In this document: one piece after another, positions 1 to 9,174 of the stretch | How the letters are laid out: the number at the start of each line of letters is the position of its first letter | Numbering within the stretch: position 1 is the first letter of the stretch | NCBI GenBank assembly: GCA_012744475.1 | Contig: JAAYBV010000031.1 | Span: 98,607-162,606, forward strand | From: Phycisphaerae bacterium | GTDB taxonomy: Bacteria; Planctomycetota; Phycisphaerae; Sedimentisphaerales; Anaerobacaceae | Length of the DNA stretch: 64,000 nt | Direction: 5' to 3' | Made by a program: the position numbers and the translations under genes | The notes under the pieces: model-generated | Told to the model about the DNA's origin: nothing | Database searches by the model: none | Seen by the model: the letters and a program-made list of their open reading frames with translations, nothing else

Positions 1-1163
1 CCCTGGGAGTCGCTCGCCACAGGCGCTGCGGTTGCCAGAGGCACCTCGACCGCCATGGGCGCTGCGGTCGTCAGGGGCTCGCTCGTCACGACCGTTTGCG
101 TCAGGGTCGTGGTCTGGAGGTTCTGTGCCGCGGCCTGGAGCCGGTCGATGGTCGCGATGTAGTCCTCAGGTCGCCTGCCTTCGGGCGCCGAGAACAAACC
201 GCTCTGTGCGACTTCGACGAATCCGGCGCGCGCCTCATCCAGTTCGCCCTGCGAATAGAGTTCCCAACTGCGGTTGTACAGTTGCTCGATGCGCTGCCTC
301 TCGCTCTGGGGCTGTCCGACTGTCGGGTAGACCGCCGGCATGCCCGCCAGGCTGTACGACGCCGACGGGGGCGCTCCTGCGGCCGCCAGCGTGATCGGCT
401 CTGTGGAACCGGCGCCCTGCGAGGCGCCGTCCATGTCCTGGAGATACCCCTGGATCGTCTGCGTCATCGGCGCCGGCATCAAACCGCTGTCCAGGACCTT
501 GGAGAACCCGGCCCTGGCAGTGTCGTAGTCACCAGCGTGATACGCCTTGACGCTCTGATAGTACACATCGGCGATGTGGGTCTTGAACCGGTCGAGGGCT
601 TCCCCGGCGCGGGACTCGGTTGCCGGCGGATTTACCGGCTCGGCCGACGCCACAAGGGTTTGTCCGGCCGGATCGATGTCACTGGCGCCCGTCCCGGCCA
701 GCCGAATGCTCTCGGCGACCTCGGCGCGCTCTGTTTCCGTAAGAAACTGGCTGTTCGTCAGGGCCAGGAGGTTTGCACGCCCTGTCGCCGACTGGCCGTT
801 GGCAAGCTGCTCTTCGCCGGCCTGCTTGGCCTCCAGCGCGCGACGGCGCTCGATCGCCGCCAGGCCCGCCTTCTCCAGCATCGAATCCAGCTTGCGTCGC
901 TCCAGAGGCTCCAGGAACTCGCCGTAACCCTGCGCCATCTGGAAGGTCTTTTCCGCTTCGATGTAGTAGCCGCGTTCGTATTGCTCGGTCCCGACGCGCA
1001 TGAAGTATTGCACCAAATGGCGCATCATGCCGTCATCATTCCCCGCTCCGCTCTGCGCCGGGCTCACCTGGGCAATGGCCGCTGCCGAAAGCAAGATCGA
1101 TGCCAGGATGATCGACACGGACCCTCCCCGCAGAGACTTAGCGAATACACTTGGCCTGTCCAA
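1..1163 (-). CDS. Secreted repeat protein, N-terminal part (runs off left edge)
   Basis: The reading frame is open from a TTG start at 1163 to the window edge (387 codons). AGGAGG lies 7 bases before the TTG, which decides the start. Residues 1-33 form a signal peptide: basic KSLRGG, then a hydrophobic stretch ending in AIAQ. Three imperfect TPR-like units follow, at about residues 50-100, 195-245 and 295-345. They share a Tyr-rich helix, a G-x-x-x-x-A turn and, in the last two, the block ARAGF followed by SGL. Ala/Thr-rich linkers separate them. The known function cannot be read from this part. Planctomycete secretin-like outer-membrane proteins often begin with such repeats, so that is one possibility (inference). 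The C-terminus lies outside the window. Confidence 0.75.
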   Translation of the reverse strand, partial: MDRPSVFAKSLRGGSVSIILASILLSAAAIAQVSPAQSGAGNDDGMMRHLVQYFMRVGTEQYERGYYIEAEKTFQMAQGYGEFLEPLERRKLDSMLEKAGLAAIERRRALEAKQAGEEQLANGQSATGRANLLALTNSQFLTETERAEVAESIRLAGTGASDIDPAGQTLVASAEPVNPPATESRAGEALDRFKTHIADVYYQSVKAYHAGDYDTARAGFSKVLDSGLMPAPMTQTIQGYLQDMDGASQGAGSTEPITLAAAGAPPSASYSLAGMPAVYPTVGQPQSERQRIEQLYNRSWELYSQGELDEARAGFVEVAQSGLFSAPEGRRPEDYIATIDRLQAAAQNLQTTTLTQTVVTSEPLTTAAPMAVEVPLATAAPVASDSQ

Positions 1164-1270
1164 AACCTAACCTCCTGCCTGTAAAAACATCACCCTCTTA
1201 CGGAAAACCTGCTACAATCGTTGGTTGCTCAAACCTCCAGTTCGAAGGATAAGGTCAGAAAGACTACCCT

Positions 1271-1299
1271 AATCTATTAAAATAGCGGATTTTTTGCAA
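1271..1299 (-). promoter_or_regulatory. Possible promoter of the leftmost gene
   Basis: On the minus strand TTGCAA (1299-1294) is followed after 17 bases by TAGATT (1276-1271). The surrounding 1240-1320 stretch is clearly AT-rich compared with the rest of the window. The hexamers match the sigma-70 consensus only in part, so this is a weak call. Confidence 0.3.
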
Positions 1300-1420
1300 G
1301 GGAAAAATTATACCCCAGTCCCTTTAGCCGATAAAAACTGACCCCTTGAGGGTGAAACCGCCACGCGGCGGCCCAAGGACCGGAAAATGCGTGACACGAA
1401 AACCAGGGGTGATAGGAAAC

Positions 1421-2263
1421 ATGGGAAACACTCACAAAACAGGTGAGACGAGCGAGGCCAAGACGCCCCGCAACGCTCTGATTCTGGCCGTCGAAACCTC
1501 CAGTCGCGTCGGTTCGGTTGCCCTGGCGTCGGGCTCGGAACTGCTGGGCCAGGCCACCTTCACCGCCCCGATGCAGCACAGCGCCGAAATCATGCCCGCC
1601 ATCGTCGAACTCCTGCACCGCTCGAGCCGCAGTCCCTTGGACCTCGAACAGGTGCACATCTCCATCGGTCCGGGCAGCTTCACCGGCCTTCGCATCGCGG
1701 TCGCGGCCGCCAAGGCGATGCACCTGGCCAACGGGACCCGGATCGTCGCCGTCGACTCCCTCGACGCCATCGCCGCCAACGTGAAGGACGCGCCCGTCGA
1801 CGAGGCGTTTCAGTCTATTTCGCAAGAATCCCACATCCTGCGCCTGGCCACGCTTCTCGACGCCAAGCGGGGCCAGTTCTTCACCGCGGTCTACGAATAC
1901 CAACGGCAGGACCATGAGCCTCCGCCCGAGGATGCGTCTGACCTGATCCCCGCTCCTGCCGGCGGCTGGTGGCGCAAAACGCTGCCGGATTGTCTTCTGA
2001 CGGCCGACGAGCTGCTCGACCGCTTCGCGACGCCCGACTATCCACTCCTCGTCGCTGGAGACGGACTGCTCTACCACCAGGACCGCTTTCAGGGCCGGGC
2101 CGCCCGCATTCTCGACGAACGCTACTGGAGCCCCCGCGCCGAGAGCGTCCACCTGCTGGGCTGCCGGAAGGCCGCCACCGGCCGATTCTCAGACCCGCTG
2201 ACCCTCGTGCCCTTCTACCTGCGGGGGCCCGAAGTCACACTGCGCAAGTCCGCTCATGCCTGA
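1421..2263 (+). CDS. tsaB: tRNA threonylcarbamoyladenosine biosynthesis protein TsaB
   Basis: This is a TsaB/YeaZ homologue (280 aa). In bacteria TsaB pairs with TsaD and TsaE to transfer the threonylcarbamoyl group from TC-AMP to A37 of ANN-decoding tRNAs, making t6A in the cytoplasm. Visible signatures are the N-terminal ASKHA strand with VETSS and GSVAL, and IGPGSFTGLRIAVAAAKA around residues 85-105, the most conserved TsaB block. The protein is longer than the usual 220-240 aa because of an inserted segment in its second half. ATG at 1421 is chosen because AGGAAAC precedes it and the conserved domain starts soon after; in-frame upstream codons exist from 1346. It stands alone on the plus strand; no tsaD or tsaE is nearby. 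Confidence 0.95.
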   Translation: MGNTHKTGETSEAKTPRNALILAVETSSRVGSVALASGSELLGQATFTAPMQHSAEIMPAIVELLHRSSRSPLDLEQVHISIGPGSFTGLRIAVAAAKAMHLANGTRIVAVDSLDAIAANVKDAPVDEAFQSISQESHILRLATLLDAKRGQFFTAVYEYQRQDHEPPPEDASDLIPAPAGGWWRKTLPDCLLTADELLDRFATPDYPLLVAGDGLLYHQDRFQGRAARILDERYWSPRAESVHLLGCRKAATGRFSDPLTLVPFYLRGPEVTLRKSAHA

Positions 2264-2354
2264 CCGGATCGATCCTCCGCGCGAGGGCTCTGACTGCCCC
2301 GGTTGAATCCTCAACGGGCCACGTCACTGGGACGGCAGCACGGAGACAGGGCAA

Positions 2355-2400
2355 GCCTCGATCAAATATATAAGATATTTGTTCCTTTCTCGTCCGTTTT
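2355..2400 (+). promoter_or_regulatory. AT-rich dyad upstream of the RRM gene
   Basis: The intergenic stretch upstream of the RRM gene contains a sharply AT-rich patch with AAATAT (2364-2369) and ATATTT (2375-2380) as inverted halves around ATAAG. It leaves a leader of roughly 130 bases before the ATG at 2524. RRM proteins of this type often have long, regulated leaders. Promoter function is inferred from composition only. Confidence 0.3.
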
Positions 2401-2523
2401 CTGGTATATGCAACGGCGCAATATTGGGCATCCCTCGTGGATTCGACTGCAGCTTCAACACCGGGCGACGTTGGCCGGAATGCCCCCGACGAATTCTTGC
2501 GATGCAACAGAAAGGACGGTCAC

Positions 2524-2961
2524 ATGAACATCTATGTGGGCAATCTGGCCACGAGCGTCACCGAAGACGAGCTGCGTGAGGCATTTGCCGCCTTCGGAAC
2601 CGTGGCGTCCGTGAAGATCGTTCGCGACGGCTCTACCGGCGAGTCGCGTGGGTTTGGATTCGTGACCATGCCGACGGAGGAGGAGGCCAAGGCGGCGGTC
2701 GAACAGATGAACGAGCACGATCTCAAGGGCCAGGCGCTGAAAGTAGAGCCCGGACACAGCCGCACCGGCTCTCCCGGATTCGGAGGCGGTCGTCCGGCAG
2801 GCCGGCCCGGCGGACATTCCGGCGGCAGACCCGGAGGTCGTCCTGGCGGCAGACCCGGTGGCCGGCCCGGCGGTCGACCTGGAGGCAGACCCGGCGGCAG
2901 GCCCGGCGGTCGCCCTGGCGGCTCGGACAGAGGTCCGTCCCGCGGACGCGGCTCCATGTAG
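2524..2961 (+). CDS. RRM-domain RNA-binding protein with Gly/Arg/Pro-rich tail
   Basis: Residues 1-78 form a single RNA recognition motif: RNP2 is IYVGNL (3-8) and RNP1 is RGFGFVTM (42-49). Residues about 85-145 are a low-complexity tail of GGRPGGRP-type repeats ending in RGRGSM. This is the layout of the small bacterial glycine-rich RNA-binding proteins (Rbp) seen in cyanobacteria and planctomycetes, where they bind RNA and are often cold-induced. The tail probably adds non-specific RNA binding. ATG 2524 has AAAGGA upstream and starts the RRM directly, so the longer in-frame extension from 2437 is rejected. The gene is monocistronic: a strong hairpin follows the stop. The length of 145 aa is normal for the family. 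Confidence 0.92.
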   Translation: MNIYVGNLATSVTEDELREAFAAFGTVASVKIVRDGSTGESRGFGFVTMPTEEEAKAAVEQMNEHDLKGQALKVEPGHSRTGSPGFGGGRPAGRPGGHSGGRPGGRPGGRPGGRPGGRPGGRPGGRPGGRPGGSDRGPSRGRGSM

Positions 2962-2973
2962 CAAAAACCCAAT

Positions 2974-3005
2974 CCGCCGGCGCCGCCCTCAGCAGGCGCC
3001 GGCGG
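2974..3005 (+). terminator. GC-rich hairpin after the RRM gene
   Basis: A perfect 11-bp stem (CCGCCGGCGCC 2974-2984 and GGCGCCGGCGG 2995-3005) with a 10-base loop lies 12 bases after the stop codon. There is no clear T-run after it, so termination is likely but not of the textbook intrinsic kind. Confidence 0.55.
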
Positions 3006-3610
3006 CTGCCCAACAAGTCGCACCCACACAGTCGCATCGGCAGAATCGATAGCCCGTCGTCTGCGGTCCACTCAAAGCCCGGCAGGTGTTGTGGTCTGCG
3101 CAAGATGCACATGCGCCCCGTGGCATGCCTGCCCACGTGGCACGTCCACCCCCTGACGCAATCCCCCCGCCCCCGACAAGACATGTCATTCCTGATCTGA
3201 GGAGATTCTTGCTCCAAGGCGTGCGATCTGGTACAAATGAAGGTTGTTGGGAAGGGTTCCTGAGGACGTGGCGCTGGTTCAGGGCCGTGAGGGGCAGTTG
3301 GCCGACTGAGCCGGCAAACGGCCAGCGGGCCTCAACCGGTTGGAGGCCGTCTTCGATGTGTTCTGCCTCGCATGAAAGCAGGACCGGGGGCGCAGAATGC
3401 GGAGCTTCCTCGCATCATGGCCGGTCCCTGTTCATTCCATCATTCGCACACCCGTCGGAGAGAGGCAGTGTGTTCTCACGACCTTCCGTCGAGCCCTGTA
3501 TCCCAGGAGAACATCGACCTCGGCGACAGCCTGTTGCCGGGGTGGCCCATTGCGGCACGTTGCCGGAGGATGCGTTGCAGACGTCGACCGTTGTCTGAAG
3601 GAGGACGAAC
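3006..3610. other. 600-base gap without a convincing gene
   Basis: No frame here has a believable start, ribosome binding site and protein-like composition. The only visible structure is a hairpin with arms GGCCTC (3328-3333) and GAGGCC (3343-3348), in what may be the leader of the LamG gene at 3611. Confidence 0.6.
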
Positions 3611-6508
3611 ATGTGCAAGAGACTGATTTGGTGTGTGGTTCCATTTGTGGTGCTGGGTCCGGCCGCGTTGGCGATGGCCTTCGACGCAGGGCCTCAACCT
3701 GAGCTTATCGGATGGTGGCCGCTTGACGAGGTCACCGGGGTCACCGCCCATGACCAGAGTGGCAACGGAAACGACGGCACTCTCGTCAATGGCCCGGTGT
3801 GGGCCGTCGGGATAACGGATGGCGCGCTGCAATTCGATGGCGTGGATGATCACGTTGTGGTGGGAACCACGGGACAGCCGAGCGATACATTCACCTTTGG
3901 CGCGTGGCTGAAGACATCGGCGACACACGAACTCGATGCGCAGGCCGCCTCCGGGACCGTCGGGGTGAACAACCAGAGGTACGCCTTCGATCCGCGCCAC
4001 GGAGGAGATCTGAACGCCGGCGCGGGACTGTCTGTCGGAACGAATGGCGTGGCCGTCTACGAGCACGGAAGCAACTACATGCCTGCCACAGCAGCCTATC
4101 CGACCGACTTGGGAGAGGACTGGAACCACGTCATGGTGGTCTACGTGGATAAGCAGCCCACGATCTTCCTGAACGGCGTCGCCGTCCACACAGGCGTCCG
4201 GTCGACAAGAGAGATCGTGTATGCGCCGATCCAATTCGGGGGCATGGCCTATGGCTACTTCCAGGGCCTGATGGATGACGTTCGCATCTACAACCGGGCG
4301 CTGACGCCGCAGGAAGTCCGGATCATCATGACCGGCTACACCGGAAAGACGGCGTTCAATCCGCAGCCCGCCGACGAGGCGGTCGACGTGGCCAGAGACG
4401 TGGTCCTGCGTTGGGACCCGGCGAAAGCCGCCACGACGCGCGATGTCTACTTTGGAACGGCCTTTGACGATGTCAACGATGCCAGCCGGGCCAACCCGAT
4501 GGGAGTGCTTCTGAGCCAGGGACAGGCGGAAACCGCCTACACCCCGCCGGACATGCTCGATTTCGGAACGACCTACTACTGGCGAATCGATGAGATCAAC
4601 GCGCCGCCGGACAGCACAATCTTCAAAGGCGACGTCTGGAGCTTCACGACCGAGCCGGTGGGCTACCCGATCGAAGGCGTCGTCGCGACCAGCAACGGGA
4701 ATTTCGAGCCGGCCGCCGGACCGCAGAACACCGTCAATGGCTCCGGGCTCAACGCCGACGATCTGCACTCGACCGAAAGCGCCGACATGTGGCTGGCGAT
4801 GCCCGGCGCCGAGCCTCTGTACATCCAGTATGAGTTCGATCGCCTCTACAAGCTCCACGAGCTTCTGGTCTGGAACTACAACGTCCAGTTCGAGCCGGTG
4901 CTCGGCTTCGGGCTTAAAGACGTCACGATCGAGTATTCCCAGAACGGCGCCGACTGGACCGCTCTCGGTGACGTGGAGTTCGCGCAAGCGACCGCAAAGG
5001 GGGACTACGCGGCCAACACCGTCGTCGATCTGCAGGGCGTCGCCGCAAGATTCATCCGCCTGACCGTCAACAGCGGCTGGGGCGCCATGGGTCAGTTCGG
5101 ACTCAGCGAAGTCCGCTTCTTCTACATTCCCGTCCAGGCCAGAGAGCCGCAACCGGCCGACGGCGCCGTGGACGTGGACGTCCAGAGCGCTCTGAGCTGG
5201 CGCGGCGGTCGTGACGCGGTCTCGCACGAAGTGTATCTCGGCACCGACGCCGAGGCGCTCGCGCCGGCCGGCGCTGTCAGCGGCAACACCTATGCCCCCG
5301 GCGCGCTGAATCTCGCCACCACGTACTACTGGCAGGTCAACGCGATGCAGCAGGACGAGTCGTGGGACGGCGCGATCTGGAGCTTCACGACGCAGGAGCA
5401 CATCGTCGTCGACGACTTCGAGAGCTACACGGACAACATCGACGCCGGTGAGACGATCTTTGACACCTGGATCGACGGCTGGGTCAACGAGACCGGCTCG
5501 ACGGTCGGCCACCTGGAGGCTCCGTTTGCCGAGCAGGCCATCGTCCGAAGCGGCCGTCAGTCCATGCCTCTGTACTATGACAACACCGCCGCCACCTATT
5601 CGGAGACGACTGTGAATGTCGCCGATCTGCAGGTTGGTCAGGACTGGACGCAGCATGGCGTTGAGGCCCTGACACTGCACTTCTATGGCGATCCGGACAA
5701 CGCGGCCCAGCAGATGTACGTGAAGATCGACGGCGCCAAGGTTCCATACGACGGCGAGGCGGACGACCTGAAACAGACGCTGTGGCGTCCGTGGAGCATC
5801 AACCTAGCCGATCTGGCCGTAAACCTCCGCAGTGTCACGGAGCTGAGCATCGGATTCGATCGCATCGGGGCAACGGGCGGCACGGGCGTGGTCTACTTCG
5901 ACGATATCCAGCTCGACTCCGCGACATCTGCGGCGGGCGCTTTTTCCGTCCATCCGTGGACCGGCGATGAAGATTCGAGGATCAGCAGCGACAAGGTCTA
6001 TACGCACACCGGAAAATTCAGCGGTGAAGGAACCGATGGCGAACCGTTCCTGGCGGGCAACGGCGTCTATTTCGAGCGCGATACGGATCGCTCCGGGACG
6101 AACTGGACGTTGAGCGGACCGGCGACAAACGTCTTCGACACCAGCAACCCGGTCAACGTCACCGGTGACGGCGCGGCCCTGGTGAGGGGATTCTTCTACG
6201 GCGACCAGGACGGCAACCATCCCGTGCTCACCCTGACCGGCCTGGCGCCCGGCACGCTATATATCACGACGTTCTACACGGTCGGGTACGGCGGGGCCGG
6301 AGGGCGATTCACGGACGTCACCCCCGGCGACAATCCACGCAATCCGACGCGCATCGATCAGAACGGCGCCGGCTCCGGCAATGGACAGCTCATTACGTAT
6401 ATGTACACCGCCACCGGGACCGAAATGAGCTTCACGTTCGACGCTCTCGTGACGGGCGATTCGTGGCACCATTACGCGTTCTCGAACGAGGTCGCAAGCT
6501 CGAATTAG
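3611..6508 (+). CDS. Secreted LamG / discoidin-like multidomain protein
   Basis: A 965-residue exported protein. Residues 1-24 are a signal peptide (basic CKR, then hydrophobic, ending in AMAF). Residues 30-235 look like a LamG/concanavalin-like jellyroll domain: the typical IGWWPLDE, DQSGNGNDG, FDGVDDHV and DDVRIYNRALTPQEV blocks are visible. Next come an FnIII-like module (about 250-350), an F5/8 type C discoidin-like module (about 360-505), a second FnIII-like module (about 510-595), and a C-terminal beta-sandwich with VVYFDDIQL (about 600-770), followed by a final unknown domain. Such proteins probably bind or process extracellular polysaccharide; no catalytic motif is seen. AAGGAGG before ATG 3611 fixes the start. 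A strong terminator follows. Confidence 0.9.
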   Translation: MCKRLIWCVVPFVVLGPAALAMAFDAGPQPELIGWWPLDEVTGVTAHDQSGNGNDGTLVNGPVWAVGITDGALQFDGVDDHVVVGTTGQPSDTFTFGAWLKTSATHELDAQAASGTVGVNNQRYAFDPRHGGDLNAGAGLSVGTNGVAVYEHGSNYMPATAAYPTDLGEDWNHVMVVYVDKQPTIFLNGVAVHTGVRSTREIVYAPIQFGGMAYGYFQGLMDDVRIYNRALTPQEVRIIMTGYTGKTAFNPQPADEAVDVARDVVLRWDPAKAATTRDVYFGTAFDDVNDASRANPMGVLLSQGQAETAYTPPDMLDFGTTYYWRIDEINAPPDSTIFKGDVWSFTTEPVGYPIEGVVATSNGNFEPAAGPQNTVNGSGLNADDLHSTESADMWLAMPGAEPLYIQYEFDRLYKLHELLVWNYNVQFEPVLGFGLKDVTIEYSQNGADWTALGDVEFAQATAKGDYAANTVVDLQGVAARFIRLTVNSGWGAMGQFGLSEVRFFYIPVQAREPQPADGAVDVDVQSALSWRGGRDAVSHEVYLGTDAEALAPAGAVSGNTYAPGALNLATTYYWQVNAMQQDESWDGAIWSFTTQEHIVVDDFESYTDNIDAGETIFDTWIDGWVNETGSTVGHLEAPFAEQAIVRSGRQSMPLYYDNTAATYSETTVNVADLQVGQDWTQHGVEALTLHFYGDPDNAAQQMYVKIDGAKVPYDGEADDLKQTLWRPWSINLADLAVNLRSVTELSIGFDRIGATGGTGVVYFDDIQLDSATSAAGAFSVHPWTGDEDSRISSDKVYTHTGKFSGEGTDGEPFLAGNGVYFERDTDRSGTNWTLSGPATNVFDTSNPVNVTGDGAALVRGFFYGDQDGNHPVLTLTGLAPGTLYITTFYTVGYGGAGGRFTDVTPGDNPRNPTRIDQNGAGSGNGQLITYMYTATGTEMSFTFDALVTGDSWHHYAFSNEVASSN

Positions 6509-6538
6509 CCGCACGGTCGATGCCGTGGAGTTATACGA

Positions 6539-6580
6539 GTTGAGGGCCCGTACCGCCTCAAACGGGTACGGGCCCCCAAC
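6539..6580 (+). terminator. Terminator hairpin after the LamG gene
   Basis: An 11-bp perfect stem (GGGCCCGTACC 6544-6554 and GGTACGGGCCC 6565-6575) is extended by outer GTTG/CAAC pairs (6539-6542 and 6577-6580). It lies 30 bases after the stop. No T-run follows. Confidence 0.65.
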
Positions 6581-6815
6581 TGAAATCGCAAGGAGGGGGC
6601 GTTGACGCTTGCAGGAGAGCATGCGGATCAGGATGAGTAGCGGTGACCTTTCTCACGTTCATCCCCCATGCGGATTCGGTGTCTGACGCGCCGTCGACGA
6701 TTGCCCCCACCATCCGCGCGTGCAGTTGACAGCAATCGACCGTTCCGGTAGTGTGCGGACAGTCCGTCGCCTGCAACGATCGGCCGATGATGGCACCAGA
6801 CATGGAGTGCGCTGT

Positions 6816-7955
6816 ATGATCGCCCCTCGCAAAAGCCTTGTCCGCGTCGACGCTTCCCTGATATGGTTGCTGATCGCGCTGCCCGGCGCCGCAGCGGCTG
6901 GCGACAATCCGGCGGATGGTCGTCCGTGGGTCCGCGTCGTCGAAAGCGACACTCGGATCGAGATCGAAACCGACCTGCTGGCCGCCGCCATCCCGAAAAA
7001 GGAACCCAGGCACTGGATGACCGGTATCGAAAAAGGCTCGTTCCTCGACAAAGCCACCGGATTCCGCGAGGTCGGTGATGGTCTTATGGTTGTTGACTGG
7101 CTGATGGAGGCAGGCAGCGACGAGGCCTGGAGCGACCAGGTCATCGCCCCGGACGGCCACGGCGTCGGCCGGTACGCCTGGTACACGAACGAGACCGATC
7201 CGGCTCAGCGAGAATACGCGCGCATGGCTCACGGCACCAGCCATCGCAAGCGCATGGTCGAGGGACCTCAGCTCTGTCACCGGATGAAACCCGTTCAACC
7301 GGAGATCCTCCGCGGCAAGGACTTCGTCGCCGTCAAGACCACCTATCGCTTCGAGTATGCCGCGCCCGGCCGGCGGCCCGGCTCGCTCTGGACGCAACTG
7401 ATCGTCTTTCCCCGAGGCGTCCGCTACTTCCTGTTGATGGACCGGATCGATACCGTCAACGAGTCAAACGAGATGTTTCTGCGCAACGATACACCGGGCT
7501 GCATCCGCCACCAGGGCGGCGATACGTTCAGCGAAGTTTACCTCAGTTATCTGAACGATTCTCGGGGACTGCGCATTCCGGCGGACGAGTTTTTCACCCC
7601 CTTTCCGCCCGATGAGAAGTTCGGCTATCGCCGCGATACACACCCCTGTCCAGAGCACTTCATCCGAGCCTACCGCTTGCGCGACGGTGCGACGGGCAGG
7701 GATGGACCCTGGCTGGCCGGCATGACCTTGGAGCCGTCGGTGGTCTACGAAGCCTGGTGCAGCCAGCGGCCCGGGGGGATCATCGTCATGATTGAGGAGA
7801 TCCATGGCCGCCCGACTCGCCCCGGCCAATCGTTCAGCGCCGCCCACATCGTCGGGTACTTCGACACGATCGAGGAGATGCACGACCTGTACCGCCGCCA
7901 TCAGGGCCACACCGCCCTGACCGCCGACCCTTCGGGCTGGCGACTGCAAGAATGA
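6816..7955 (+). CDS. Secreted protein of unknown function
   Basis: A 379-residue protein that I do not recognise. ATG 6816 is preferred over earlier in-frame starts (from 6720) because GGAG lies 8 bases upstream and it opens a clean signal peptide (basic PRKSLVR, then LIWLLIALPGAAAA). The mature part is rich in aromatic and charged residues and has the beta-rich look of carbohydrate-active or mutarotase-like proteins, but no diagnostic motif is visible, so this is only an impression. It is flanked upstream by a 300-base gap containing the LamG terminator and downstream by the amidohydrolase pair on the same strand, 270 bases away. It is probably transcribed alone. Confidence 0.8.
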   Translation: MIAPRKSLVRVDASLIWLLIALPGAAAAGDNPADGRPWVRVVESDTRIEIETDLLAAAIPKKEPRHWMTGIEKGSFLDKATGFREVGDGLMVVDWLMEAGSDEAWSDQVIAPDGHGVGRYAWYTNETDPAQREYARMAHGTSHRKRMVEGPQLCHRMKPVQPEILRGKDFVAVKTTYRFEYAAPGRRPGSLWTQLIVFPRGVRYFLLMDRIDTVNESNEMFLRNDTPGCIRHQGGDTFSEVYLSYLNDSRGLRIPADEFFTPFPPDEKFGYRRDTHPCPEHFIRAYRLRDGATGRDGPWLAGMTLEPSVVYEAWCSQRPGGIIVMIEEIHGRPTRPGQSFSAAHIVGYFDTIEEMHDLYRRHQGHTALTADPSGWRLQE

Positions 7956-8229
7956 TTCGAGCAGTGAGGTGTGGGTCTGGGCCTCTGCCTGGCGTGGCGC
8001 TCTTCTGGGCTTACCGCTCTGAAGGACAGGCTCGGAACGGACTCGGGATCAGGCCTTTCAATAATCATCAGGAGAATACCGGCCGGCCGGTGCGGCTGGA
8101 TCGAGGCACGATGAGCTTGTCGAACCGGCGGATGGCCGAAGGCCGTCGCGGCTTGCCGTCCTGCGGGAGGCCGTTATCATAGGACCGGTTGTTCGAACAG
8201 GACAGGGCAGGGACTGGAGGAAGAAGAAG

Positions 8230-9174
8230 ATGACCGTCCCCCAGATGGCGCCAGGTGCGCGGGCACGTCCGCAGCGCATGTCGCGACGAACGCTGTTGAA
8301 GAGTTCCGCCGCGGTGACCATCGCGATGGCGATGCCGGCGCCGGCCTCGGCAAGTCAGGCCGCCGGGCAGCCTGTCCAAAGTGCATCGGGCGGCCCGCTG
8401 GGCGCAGGCAAAGTCATCGACTGTCACGCGCACCTGACGCATCACAGCCGTTCGACCTGGGAGGCGGATGACCGCAAGCTCGTCGATGCGGCGGACAAGC
8501 TGGGGATCGATCAATTGTGCTGCTCGGTTCTCACGCCCCGCCGACCGGCGACCCCCGACGGCTTTCGCGAGTGCAATCAGTGGACAGCCGACGGGATGCG
8601 CCGGTTTCCCGGCCGGGTGCTGGGCTACTGTTACGTCGACCCGGGCTGTGGCCGCGAGGCGCTGGAGGAAATCCGCCGGTGTGTGGCAGATCGTGGATTC
8701 ATGGGCATCAAACTCTACAACGAGCACACCTGCACCGACCCGGTAGTCTTCCCCATCGTGGAGCTGGCGATCGAGCTGGGCGTGCCGATCCTGCACCACG
8801 CGAGTCATTCGCACTACTTCGTGGAGGACCAGCCGCAGATGTCCGACGCCGGGCATCTTGCGGAACTTGCCCGGCGCTATCCCGAGGCCATGCTCATCTG
8901 CGCCCACATCACCGGCGGCGGCGACTGGGAGTGGGCGGTTAAGGCTGCACGACACGCGCCGAACCTCTTTCTCGACACCAGCGGCAGCGTCACCGACGAA
9001 GGCTCTGTCGAGATGGCCGTATCCGTGGTGGGCGCAGAGCGGGTCCTGTTCGGCTGCGACTCGTCCATGACCGCCGGCGTCGGCAAGATCCGCGCGGCCG
9101 ACCTGCGCAGGCAGGACAAAGAGAAGGTCCTGGGCGGGAACATGCAAAGGCTGTTGGGGAGGCGGAAATCATGA
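8230..9174 (+). CDS. Amidohydrolase-2 family protein with Tat-type signal
   Basis: A 314-residue TIM-barrel metal-dependent hydrolase of the amidohydrolase-2 (ACMSD-like) family. The N-terminus carries SRRTLLKSS followed by a hydrophobic Ala/Met-rich stretch ending ASA, which fits a twin-arginine signal, so export in folded form is likely. Metal and active-site elements: CHAHL (the HxH motif) near residue 60, LHHASHSHYF, CAHITGG and FGCDSS near the end (the usual H, H and D positions). ATG 8230 has GGAGGAAGAAGAAG before it; an alternative start at 8278 would trim the n-region but keep the RR motif. The stop overlaps the next start by 4 bases (ATGA), so the two are co-translated. Substrate unknown. 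Confidence 0.87.
   Translation: MTVPQMAPGARARPQRMSRRTLLKSSAAVTIAMAMPAPASASQAAGQPVQSASGGPLGAGKVIDCHAHLTHHSRSTWEADDRKLVDAADKLGIDQLCCSVLTPRRPATPDGFRECNQWTADGMRRFPGRVLGYCYVDPGCGREALEEIRRCVADRGFMGIKLYNEHTCTDPVVFPIVELAIELGVPILHHASHSHYFVEDQPQMSDAGHLAELARRYPEAMLICAHITGGGDWEWAVKAARHAPNLFLDTSGSVTDEGSVEMAVSVVGAERVLFGCDSSMTAGVGKIRAADLRRQDKEKVLGGNMQRLLGRRKS

Noticed and set aside
96..1184. Plus-strand open frame at the left edge
   Set aside because: The minus strand has a signal peptide, three repeats and AGGAGG before its start; the plus frame is Arg/Leu-rich with no features.
3476..5680. Long antisense open frame (about 730 codons) on the minus strand
   Set aside because: It mirrors the LamG gene, has Val/Arg/Asp/Gly-rich composition without domains, and lacks a ribosome site.
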